Origin: Pipra filicauda
Lineage: Eukaryota; Chordata; Aves; Passeriformes; Pipridae
NCBI RefSeq assembly: GCF_003945595.2
Contig: NW_024104318.1
Location: 310,001-374,000 of the forward strand
Direction of reading: 5' to 3'
DNA length: 64,000 bases
Below, piece after piece: positions 1 through 35,800 of the stretch (position 1 is the stretch's first letter; every line of letters starts with the position of its first letter). The position numbers and the translations under genes are program-made. The notes below the pieces were generated by a model. It searched no databases. It was not told the DNA's origin and saw nothing but the letters and a program-made list of their open reading frames with translations.

Positions 1-795
1 CTCTTAGGGCAGGGTCAAAAAGGGAGAAGGGAGGGTAGCTAAATAGGGATCCCATGGTTGCAAGCTTTGATCTGTGGTGTGAAAGTAGAGTCAGCAGTAT
101 CAAGCTGAGGATTTTCCAGTACATTGCTCCTTTAGGGTGACTAAATGACACTGCTTCTTCAGATGTACCCACACAACTGTTGGCTGCAGCATGTATGGGC
201 TCCCTGAACTGACTCACGAGCTTAAAAAGAAAACCCCCAGCCCTCAAGTGTGTGATTGAGGTCTTTGTGGGTGTGTGTTCACTGGTGGATAGGTGGGAGG
301 TGGGGGTGATGAACTGGAGCAGTAGACTGAGTACTAAGACTCAGACTTAGAGAAGAACATCAGAACATGGGGCTTGTGGAGGTGGCTGGCTTGACTGTTA
401 CTGATTAGTAAGGACCACACGACTTGGAATATTCCAGTAACTCCCCATAGTAAGGGTAACCTCTTTTCTCCCTTCCCAGGTTCTCAAAGCTAGCTTGTCT
501 TCCCTTCCCTTAACTGTCCCTACCAAAACACATCAAGTTGATTGCAACTTCTGTTTTGGAAACAGAATACATAATTTCCAGTAACTATTCCTTAACTGTC
601 AATAGATGTGCATGGACTGCAGTGAACTGAAACTTGTTTTACTTTTCTATCTTTTTGAAGAAAGCTGTACTTTGATTTAGAATAAGCTTTGACCATTTTT
701 GCTAAAATAAATACCTTAAATGGTAAAGTTTTGTTTTGAATAGCAAATGGAATATAAGTGTCTTCAAATGCATGATGTTTTTTTGTATCATATAG
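1..795 (+). other. POLR3A: POLR3A intron 11 (3' part)
   Basis: Unique-looking intronic sequence running up to the exon 12 acceptor. No exon, repeat family or RNA gene is recognised in it. Confidence 0.7.
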
Positions 796-25585
<24,790 letters not shown>

Positions 25586-27029
25586 CACTTGGACATGATA
25601 CAACATAGCAAAACAAGAAACAAGAAGCAAACATAATTTAAATTTAAAAATGTGTGTTATCAGTTCTGTGTCTCAATAACTATGAATTGGTAAGTGAAAT
25701 ACTATCAAAAGAATTACCCAATTGTTTACCAGCTGTTGTTAGTAGAGACTCTGAAAGGAGAGGCTTCTCTGCAGCAGCGAGTGAAAAGAAATTTGAAGTG
25801 GATATCACCTGATAACATTTACTTTTTCATGTGATGGAATTAGCTTTTTGTGTTACTGTTAATGGGTGGAAGCTCTTATTAACTCAGTATTACACGTGTA
25901 TTCAGATTTTATTAAAAAACAAAACAAATAGAAAATTGCACGACAGTTCTGTGAGCTTGCCCAGAGTACATTTGGAAATGACCTTTAAACAGGAGCTGCA
26001 GAGGTCATTCCACCTGTTAAGAACAGAAACTTCAGAAAGCTGGAACTGAGTCTGTGATTAATTCATACTGAGTTCAGGAGTGCTGTTCAAAGTGTTTGAA
26101 GTATTTGCTCTTTGCTTGTGGTGTTTTTAATTGGTTTTCCTTTATCCCGAGTTATTATCCAGTAAATCATTTTCCTCCCCAGGATTCAGTTTTGGGGCCA
26201 CATTTGCAAGAAGCTGCACATTGTAAAGCTGCTACTAAATTCTGAGAAGTGTTGTAAGAATATTGCAAATTATAAATAACTTTTGATATGACAGGAGCTG
26301 TCTAACTGCTGGAATCTGAACTTTACAGCACTCTTAGTTTTGGGAAAGTTTCATAATTGAGCAGGATCATCACAAAAACTTAGTTTTATTTTATTATATA
26401 AAGTAGAAATAGAAAGGGTTACTGTTTTTATGCATTGCCATTAAATAATTTGAAAGTATTTTTAGCTTTAGCCCATTGGAGCAGTTTTTAGAATGTATAT
26501 AGATTTCCAATTATTTCAGAGTAGTATTTGTAAATCGGCTGTGGTGCTATGGAGGGGAAGTATCTTAGTGTTTTGTCGCAGGGTTTGGGTATTCAGTGTG
26601 TTCATAACATTGGGTCAAAGTTGGAGAGAAACAAAGTAGAGGAAAAAGCTGGACTTGTGCCCTCATGGAATAATAAAAGCAGGCTGCTGAGTGTCCTAGC
26701 ATTTAAAAAGGAACAAGTTTGTGCTGCAGTCTGTCTTTATGTAGCACCAAAGGAAAAGCATAAAACAACAGACTTACAGTCTCTGAATGTAGCTTTAAGT
26801 GTTAAGGTGCCACTGTGTTTATTTTTTAATTCATCCTCCGTGCAGACAAGAACTCACAAGAAATTCAACAAAGCTTTTCTCAAATTATTTTGTGTTTTCA
26901 GTGTGATGCTAAGATCTACTTCTGCCTAGATTTTGGCAGGGTAAAGATGGAGAATGTAGTGCAATTAGCATCTACTCTAAAAGCCATATATATATATTGC
27001 TATCTCTGTTTTAAAAATAGAAATTTAAG

Positions 27030-27035
27030 AATAAA
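27030..27035 (+). terminator. Candidate poly(A) signal, POLR3A
   Basis: An AATAAA with a T-rich, TGTGA-containing sequence about 10-25 bases downstream. It is a plausible proximal cleavage signal for POLR3A. Confidence 0.35.
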
Positions 27036-27215
27036 TTAAAGTTTTCTTTGTGATCTCAGTGAGATTGTCACTTACTGATTTGTCTATTTCTTTTTCAAGA
27101 TATAAGTTTAACACAGTTAGGGGCTACATGAAGAGAAAGCCCATAAAACTTTCCTGTGGTTAAGTACTTCATTTTATCATGGGAAATTCTATTGGAAGTG
27201 TTTGGCATTTTTGTG

Positions 27216-27221
27216 AATAAA
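27216..27221 (+). terminator. Candidate poly(A) signal, POLR3A
   Basis: An AATAAA inside the presumed 3' UTR. The downstream sequence is T-rich (ctcttttttttt, about 50 bases on), further away than is typical. Confidence 0.25.
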
Positions 27222-27382
27222 GATTCTTCTCAAGGTCTGAATGGGTTTGTATTGCAACAACCACATCTTTCTCTTTTTTTTTTCTCTAAGTACAGTGAAA
27301 TGGGCTATTTAAATGATGGGTTGACTCTCTTGTTTGTTTTAAAAGTATGAATCAAATGTCACCTGTTATCATTGTTTTTGAT

Positions 27383-27388
27383 AATAAA
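27383..27388 (+). terminator. Candidate distal poly(A) signal, POLR3A
   Basis: An AATAAA (within ataataaaaa) followed about 30 bases later by a GT/T-rich stretch at 27418-27430. It is the best-formed cleavage and polyadenylation signal downstream of the POLR3A stop. Confidence 0.45.
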
Positions 27389-27405
27389 AATGGACAGAGG
27401 TAAAG

Positions 27406-29198
27406 GAAAGGTAAAACTTGTGTTTGTTTATTGATGCATTATATCTGTGCATAATTACTTTATGGATGAGCTAACCTCCGTCTCTCTCATTTGCTTAGCT
27501 ATTAAGACACTTGAGAATTATTGAGTTTAAATCTCAGGTATTTACAGCCTAAATGAATATGTAATATAAAACCTATCTTGCATGAAGTCGACACATCATG
27601 TCCTCTGAGCATGCTCTGCATCCCATGAGTGTTTCAACCAAAAATAGAATGTTTACAAGAGCACTGTGAATTAGTAATTATTGTTTGAGCTCTCTGTACA
27701 GTCAGTAAACAAATTAGCTGTTGGATTTCACTCATAAGCAGTTTTTTATAAGGGTCGTTTTTAACAGACAAAACCATGGAATTTTGGGATATTAAAATTT
27801 AGGTTTCATTTTTTAAAAAACAGTATCTTGTACATTTTCATTTATTTTATAATTTATGTGGTAATTGAAATTAAATACTAAGTTAAATGTAAATTTTAAA
27901 GAAACACAATTTTGTTTCCGAAAAATTAGTAGATAACAGTAGAAGCCATAGAAAAGAACATCACAGACAGGCAACACATCTTTGCATGGAAAAGATGGAA
28001 AAGCATCTCTTGTTCATTTATGATGTCTCACAATTGTTTGTGTACTTAATATACAGTAAAAGCAAGTTCAAAGTTAATGCTAAAATCTACATGTTAGGTT
28101 ATGGGAACAATTAGGTACTATCATTCTACACTGATCATTGGATGCCCTTAAAATTTTAAACATTGTCCAACTCCTGTAGAACACAGATGTTGACCTTAGA
28201 ATGGTCGGGCTGCTGAAGAATCTTGGGCATGAGCTGCGTAGCCAGTGGTGCAGCAGGGCCAGCTGCAAGTGGGCGGCCTGAGATGGGAACCCACATTCAC
28301 ATCAGTACAGTTTGAAACGGCAAAAATTGCCTCCCAAAGTTCATTAAATTTTTCATCTGTTTTAAAACAAATTTCAACGTTTCCTTAAATGTCAGGCTTA
28401 GAAACATCTCCAAGTCATTCTGTATTAACTGGTCCTTGAATTTTTATCATTTTATTTCTTCTCAGTGAGGCCTACTGAAAATAGTAGACTTGCACTAAAA
28501 CTTGAAAAATAGTTTTTCTGTTTTAGTCCCAGGTAAATGGCAAAGCAGAGATATTGTTCATTTGTATACATCCATGATTAGCAGTTCTGGGTTTTATGTG
28601 TGATGGGTCAAAAAAGCCCCTTCCATCTCTATGTTTTCTTTCTGTCTAACAATAGGAGTAGCTGAACAATTATACAATAGTTCAGTAGATGCTTGGAGAT
28701 GGGGTTAAGCTTCTCTCTGTCTCCCTTTGCCCTAAAAACAAATTCAAACCCACCTGTGGTCCCTGTGCTGAGACCACAGAAGATGACCTGTTAGTCTGGT
28801 GACAGCTGGGCTGGAACAGCCTGGAGGCCTGGCCATGGAAGTAGGAACAGTGCCGAGGGATCGGCTGGGAGCAAGGGCAGCGTCTGCTGGGGGGTGGGAA
28901 CAGAGCAGAACATGAGCAGAAGTGTAAGTGAAGGGGGAGCACACAATAAAGAAATGAAATGGGGAAGGTAAGTAAAGCTCCATTTCCTGAGGCTGTTGCA
29001 GGAGGATGAGGTATTTGCTGGGAAGTGTATGTCGGGCAGTGGTGCAGATGGAAACTGCAGCTGGGGACTTGCAGGAGGGGCCACCCTTTGCTGTGGAGCT
29101 GGGCAGGGCTCTGGTGAGGGTGTGCAGCTTCAGCTGCTGGGGGTTGAAGTCAAGCTGGAGTGCTTTTCCAAGCCTTGTTATCCTACAATATATACAGC
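27406..29198. other. Intergenic spacer, proximal part
   Basis: AT-rich to about 28,130, then a GC-richer patch at 28,150-28,300 and a longer moderately GC-rich stretch at 28,690-29,180. I could assign neither patch to a gene or repeat family. The open frames on both strands are short and unrecognised. Confidence 0.5.
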
Positions 29199-29340
29199 TG
29201 TCCTGGTTTCAACTGGCATAGTGAATTTCTTCTTAGTAGCTGTTAAGGTACTGTGAGTTGGATTCAGTATGAGAATAACTTTGATAATAAAGTGATGTTT
29301 TAGTTGTTGCTAAGTCATGTTTGTCCTAAAGCAAGGACTT

Positions 29341-29415
29341 GGGGATGGTCCTGTGCAGGGCTAAGACTTGGACTTGACCTTCATGGGTCCCTCTCAACTC
29401 AAATTTTTCTGTGAC
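29341..29415 (+). mobile_element. Short CR1 3' fragment nested in the LTR
   Basis: Contains the CR1 3' order tggtcctgtgcagggc, acttggacttgacc, gggtccctctcaactc, ttttctgtgact. It interrupts the LTR between caaggactt and ttgtgtgtcatgc. It is only about 75 bp, severely 5'-truncated. A match to the same block exists in the larger CR1 copy at 61,100-61,185. Confidence 0.65.
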
Positions 29416-29451
29416 TTTTTTGTGTGTCATGCTTTGCAAGTGAGGAGGTAC

Positions 29452-29476
29452 AAAAAAAAAAAAAAAAAAAAAAAAA
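29452..29476 (+). repeat. A25 homopolymer inside the LTR
   Basis: Twenty-five consecutive A bases between aggaggtac and caactgggag. Probably an expanded A-rich tract of the LTR rather than a retroposed tail, since LTR sequence resumes directly after it. Confidence 0.9.
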
Positions 29477-29844
29477 CAACTGGGAGGGAGCAAAGTGGGG
29501 ACAAGTGACCTGAACTGGCCAAAGGGATATTCCACACCACAGTGTCCTGCCCCGTATATCAGCTGGGGAGTTATCCAGAGGGGGGGCAATATGGGCTCAA
29601 GGATGGGGTCTGGCATCAGTTAATGGGTGATGAGCGATCATATTTTGCATCACTTTTTTTTCCTTTTTGTGATTATTATTTACTGTTATTATTATACTTT
29701 CCTTTGTTTCAGTTATTAAACTGTTCTTATCTCAACCCACAGGTTTTACTTTTGATTCTCCTCCCCATTCCACCAGGGTGGGGATGGGATGCTGAGCAAG
29801 CAGCTGCATGGTGCTTAGTTGCCAGCTGGACTTAAACCACAACA

Positions 29845-32800
29845 ATAGCCTACATAATTTTGACAGAAGACTAAATACAGACCTGACAGGGTTCTAATTT
29901 TTACAGTAAGGTTTACATTAATTAGCAGTGTTACTGCTTAATCTATATCCTTTGATAAATTACTGTTCTCTCCCCATATTGTTTGTATTTGAGGAGAAGA
30001 GTACTCAAGGTAAAAGGAGTATGTAGGCAAAAACTGTAGTTAAAATTAATTACTAAACCAATAAGCAGAGAGTAATTTTTTTAAAAGGCACTTCAATTAA
30101 AAAAAACTATTTAATAAAGTACTTTCTTGGTATGTTTATCAGGAAACTACTTTACACACATCTCATATCTGCAGAGAGATAAGAAAACAGCAACACGTGC
30201 TATATAGGTTTCCTGTTATGACTATGGGAAGTTGGAAGTAAATCCAGATTTGTGCTGCTTTGGTTCATACCTTGAACCTTTTTGCTTATCTATGCTTAAA
30301 AAAAAGGAAAGCACATGAATGGTGTGTTTTATAAAGTTAACTACAAGTAGGATAAAATTTGGCTATTTCAGTACAAATGCTCCTTGATGGCTGACCGTTT
30401 GTCACTGTTTCAGTATAAATTGAAGGAACCACCGCAACAGGAATTCCTCGGTTTTGTATCACTGCTTGCAAACAGGATACAGATTTTCATAGTATCTGCA
30501 TATTTGCCTAAAATCTTCTATGAATGTAACTGATAAATGTATCTTCAAAGTGGTTAGCTAAAGCTCTGTATACAGACCTAGGAAAGTCTGTCAGTAATTA
30601 AATATGTAGGGGAAAAAAATAAGAAAAATTGTCCTATGTTTTTATATTGTCTAAGAACAGAAAAATTAAAGGGATAAAGTTATAAAATAGGTTAATATTT
30701 TAACGCACAAATACTTGGCAGGTTATTTGGACATGATTATGGTATTGAAGCATAGCAAGTTTATCTTGAAGAATAAATACCAAAATCTCACAGGCCAATT
30801 GGAAAGACCGATAGAAAACAAACCAGCCCTGCTACTTTTGAGTGTCAGTGCTTGTGCAGATGAGTTAAGGTTTCCTGTAACTGATAAAATGAAAATTTTA
30901 CAACATTTCTTCTAATGAAATTAGATTATAGCATCATCATCTTCCACTAGAGAGCAGCATTTTCTTTTGAGAAAAGAGGTATTGGGATAGCAATTCTTCA
31001 TTTTTTTCTATTAAAAATGTTTTTTTATAATATGAGGAATGAAATATGAGAAGGAAGGTCACCTGTTAAAATTATATACATGAGGAAGGAGATTAAGGGA
31101 ATTCATTTTCTTAAGGAGAAGCCAGAGTCCACACAGGCTTTTTCAGGAATTAGTAACATCTTCACTTGCACATTTTCTGTCAATCTGGCTTAAAAACCAA
31201 CCAAATAAGCAAACAAAAATAGTACTTAAGTAGAAGGCTCTAGTGATTCCCAAACTAATGTAGCAAGTTACTCCAGGGAAGTGAGAACAGCGAATCTGTC
31301 CTGTGAACTGGGACATGTCTTTTGTGGCAGCATTTTCCATGCAGCACTGATTGTTACAATCTGCACTCACTCTGCACAGTGAGCACTGAAATACAGCTCT
31401 GAGAGCTTCTCTGAAGCGTGAAGTCCTGGCAGCTCACTGGGTAGTGTCTCACATTCTTCAGCTGCTGCAGAACTCCAAAGCAAGGTTGTATTAAAAACAC
31501 TTGAAGGTGATGTTGATCGATGCAAGAGACCAATGTTTAGGACTGAAAATAATATGAAACAGGTGGTCTTCTCTGTGTACAGACAGCTGAAAACAGCAAG
31601 ATTTATGAAAGATGACTTCCATTTTAATGTCTGAAAGCTACAAGGGTGCCTGTAGCTTTGTTAGTTCCTATCCTATGTGTGACAATTCACAGTGGTGAGG
31701 ACTTGGTATTGGCTGGCTGTGCTTAGGGGTTCTGTGGGCTCTGAGCTGCTCTGGGTACTGCATTGGCTTAACCACCACAGTTACTTCTGTTTTTATGTAA
31801 AGCCACCGTGTGCATCAGATGGTGAAAAGTGTTCCTTCATCTGAGGAGTGTCCTGTGAGTCCAAGCCTTCAAGATAAGGAAAAATTGCATGTTCCTGTTG
31901 TAGGTAGGAAGGACTGATGTTGTACAGGAATATGGTGGTTTCTGCAGTTGTTGGGAATAGAGGAAAGAAAGCTGAAAAGGCAGGGCACGTAAAGATAAGC
32001 GAGAGGATAAGCAGTGGGAGTTCAGATCTGTTTGGGGAGGAAACAAAGTTGGCACCTAGGTGAAGCGATGCACAGATATTCATAATCTCTATAAGGAGTC
32101 CTAGTGAAGTGATGGAAATAACTGGGAAAAAGATAGGTATTCCTGAGAACGACGATTTCATCATTTGTACTAGAGATTAGTTACTGGCTGTAACAAACAA
32201 TAATTAAATCATCATTCTTTTGGTAGATGACTATTAATAATGCAATAACTAATAATGCAATGACTACTAATTAGCAATAACTCTGAATTATTTCCTTCAG
32301 TTATTGTATCAGTTTGGATATACTGCTCTTTCAACCAACTGTGCATAGTTACAGCAGCTGAACTACAGTGATATGCTGCAGCTAAGCACGAAAACTGCTG
32401 TTCCTGGTGGGTTCTGGTACAGCCCACGAGGAAGATCATATCTATAATTGGCAGGTGAATTGGAATCTCTCTTTTAGTGTTGATACCTGAAGGGAGATCA
32501 GAAATATTCCAGGAAAATCCTTATCTTACTTTTTTTTAAATAATATACAGGTCCTGCTACTGAGAAATTACAACCATTAAATTTCTTGTGTTGTGTCTCA
32601 TACTAGAATAGGGACAACAAGAGCTACGAAGATCAGATGGATAATTTACTGAAGTCTGTAAAGGAAAGCTATTCTATGTAGATTTTCCTGTTATTGTTAA
32701 AACTTAGGGCTGTTTGCAATGAATGTTTGCCATCACAGTGCTATCATCATGTTGGTTTCAGAGCCAGATAGTGCTGAGGAGTTTTAGTCCACGGGTAAAA

Positions 32801-35800
32801 CAGGACATGCAGGTACCTCTGACTGCGGCTTTCAGGGTCCACAGAAACCTGGGTTACCCCCCAGGATTTCATACCAAGTTACTTCTCCCCTTCAGTGGCG
32901 ATGTTTTGTCAGTTGGCAACAGTGTTGGCCAGAAATGAAGCTGTTCTGAAAGCAGCAGGTACCTGGATTACTAATCATAGGCTTTCTATTCTTCTTTTTG
33001 TGCAAGTGTAGGTTGGTTAGCCCTAACAGCTAATCTTTCAATACATATGGCAATTTTCTCAGCATGCACCCCTTTAAATGTTAACTTGTGTGGATTTTTA
33101 AAAGCAAAATAAAGACATTTATTGCCAAGAAATGCAAAAGTGATAGTGAAATTGTGCTGGTAAACTTCAGAAGTCCCAGAAAATGCCAGAATAAGGTGTG
33201 AGACTTTAGAATTAATTTATTTCAAGGTTTTGTTGGTTTCTGGGAACTGGTTAGCAGTGTGGTGTGATTCATCCGGGTTTGACACAGATGGGGGATTCTT
33301 TGGCTCAAGTTGATTCACAGCGTCTCTGTGGTAAACTGCTGATTGTCTTTGGAGTGACAAGGATGGCTTGGGCTTTGTCATGATGCAGGCTTGAAGCACC
33401 AGCAGTGACACTGTGGGACTTGTTTCTGAAGGGCAAAGTGGGTTGGGCATCTTTCATGCACTCGCTGGAAGGAATGACCTCACTCCTTAATCTACCTTGA
33501 TCCCTGCACTTTTTCAATGCAATGGTGCTAAAATGTTTGCTGTATGTGTCGGTACCTTGACAAGCCCACGCAATAACTTACTCCCTTTCCCATATGCAAT
33601 TCTTCCAGGTTTTCTGCTCATGCAGACATTTTGCAGTTACTTCAGAGACTTCCTTTAAACTTCTGTTTTTTCAGAAGATATATAGTTCTTCTGACTTATG
33701 CCACTGCTGAGCATTTTCTAGTTCCCTTTGCATTTATTTCTGTCTCTTGTCCTTGTTTCTCACACAGAGTTGTCCCTTCTGGACCCGTAGTGACTGTCAC
33801 TGCTGGTGACACTGCTTCCCTGCAGCAGTGCTATGTCAACCATACTGTGCCACTGGCTGGAGTCAACTCAGCCATGCAAGGTTACCATGAACAACTGCCT
33901 GCAGCATAATTAAACCACTCAAGGAAAAAACATCTCCTCAGCACATCTGGAGGTGGAAATTTACTGCCATCAAAATTACAACTATGGTCAAATAACTCTG
34001 GGGGGAAAAAAATGACCTTATTATATAAGGGAATATATTCGTACTCTAAACTGAACAGCATCCCTGTTTCACATGGCTCTTTGTCAGCACTAAAAACTGT
34101 ATTCAGCCCTTTAAGTCTCCACTTACTTTTGTCTTTAGCCTGCTTCTGGTCCTCCCTACTTAGTGACACCAATATTGTTTCCCTTGCTTGTGTTTGTATG
34201 TATTCTGTTGAGAATAAATATAAGGGATCAGCGCAGCAGCTTGGTAGGTAGCTGGCACATGTAGAATCAGTTAATTTGCTGCCACAGACTTGTAAGACCT
34301 GGGGAAATCTTTAGACTCTCTATGATTTAGATTCAGTCTGTTAAAGACTATTAAATTATAATAGTCTCTCCTGGGCAACATAGTTATGAGAGGAGATGAT
34401 AGAATCAATGTGAGTGAAGGGCCTGTGCTTGTGAAAACTTCCGTGCTATAGGAATATTTAGTAAATAGGATGTGTGGATTTAAGGATGTGATTAGCATCT
34501 GCTATGTATAGTTCACTTTATTCTGTCATCTTCTAAAGTAAGTGAAAAAGGTTAGTAGTTGGTGCTCTTGAAGTCAGCTGCAAGACAGACATGGACTTCA
34601 GCTGGAAAAGGAGAGGGCAAAGTAGTGAAGCTCTTGACCGCCGTTAATATTCTTGGAAGGGGAGGGTGGCAGCTCTAAAGACGAGTTAAGGGAAAAAACT
34701 CAAACAGTACAAATAGCCCACAGTAAAAGGGATAATATTTGGCTTGCTTTGCTGATAAAGTGTATTTATCCTTCCTGGAATATCTCTAGCAGACTTAGAG
34801 ACTTTTTATTTCAGTTATTCTTTTTGCACAGTATTTTTATGACCAAACTGGGGCTTAATCCAAGTCCCCTGGAAACCAATTAGAGAACTCAGCAGAACTG
34901 GATGAGCTTTGATATATGCATTATATTAAATATTTCTATCCCTCAAAGTCCCTCTAGTTAATGCATCTTTATAAGTTTCAAACAGTTGAACAACACTTCT
35001 CTAAACTTCCTTGCTGCACACTTGATTCAAAAAGAATAATTTTAACTTAAATCCTTTTTAAAGCTTCCATGCCACTCAAGACTTTGTCTCAGATGTTTCT
35101 GCTTATTCTGGGCCATGCTGTGTGTGTTCATTTCCCTTTAGTATCGAGGTAAGGATTTTCTATTTGTTTTAGGAGTTGTTTATTTGTTGTTCAATTCTGA
35201 CAAATCCTGGTATTTAAAATAATTTAAGTTCTAAATTACTTTTATGGCATTTTTCTTTAGAAAATACTAGTTAACTTGAACTGTTGAGTGTTTAATTTTT
35301 ACATTTGTGTTATAAGGGTCAAAAATACAGATGTGTTGAAGATCTGTAGCTCAGTTTAAACTCAATGACCAAACCTTGTGGAAGCTAGTATTGCAGCTGC
35401 CACCGTGCCAAGATGAGACACTATTTCATTCTAGAACTCTCTGATGGCTTTCCCATCCCTTCCAAGGCATGTAGGCTGGCACAGAGACTGTATTACTTTT
35501 GCCTTCTAAATTAGAGAGTATTTTAGGAGTTACTTCATTTCACACTAGTTACTGTTTTCAGAACTAATTTTAGTTAAGTCCAGTATTTTTATCATTTTAA
35601 ACACTTCTCAGTCTCAAGTTGCATCTTGGCCCATGGTGTGCTTTGCCTGAGCAAACCGATTATAGCAAGTTGTACAAGGGTTTCTCTTTGACTTTATTCT
35701 CACTGTAATTCCAGTCTTGTGTTTATCTCCAACAAAAATGATTTCCCTCTCCTGCCCAAGAAATATCCAGCAATGTTAAAAATAAAACTTTCTTCTCAAA

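Larger units (their letters stand above)
25586..27405 (+). other. POLR3A: POLR3A 3' UTR (extent inferred)
   Basis: This AT-rich stretch follows the stop codon and has no splice-linked coding sequence. Several AATAAA signals lie in it. The one at 27383-27388 is followed by a GT-rich element (ttgtgtttgttt around 27418) and is the most convincing end. Earlier signals could give shorter transcripts. The end position is inference. Confidence 0.45.
29199..29844 (+). mobile_element. Solo LTR of an endogenous retrovirus (ERVL-like), + orientation
   Basis: A 646-bp element starts TGTCCTGGTTTC and ends AAACCACAACA, the TG...CA termini of retroviral LTRs. Flanking pentamers are acagc (29194-29198) and atagc (29845-29849), a 5-bp target duplication with one transition. 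Internal order: GTATATC promoter-like box near 29555, ATTAAA at 29715-29720, then ctcaacccacaggttttact and a 3' part ending cttagttgccagctgg. I recognise this layout from songbird genomes; the ERVL class is suggested by the 5-bp duplication and is not proven. No internal gag/pol/env region is present, so the copy is a recombined solo LTR without coding capacity. A CR1 piece and a long A-run sit inside it. Confidence 0.82.

Noticed and set aside
26549..26929. 126-codon + frame downstream of the POLR3A stop
   Set aside because: Lies in the presumed 3' UTR with no recognised protein similarity.
31793..32164. Minus-strand 123-codon frame in the spacer
   Set aside because: No recognisable motif, no splice-linked neighbours and a chance-like composition rich in Ser, Ile and Phe.
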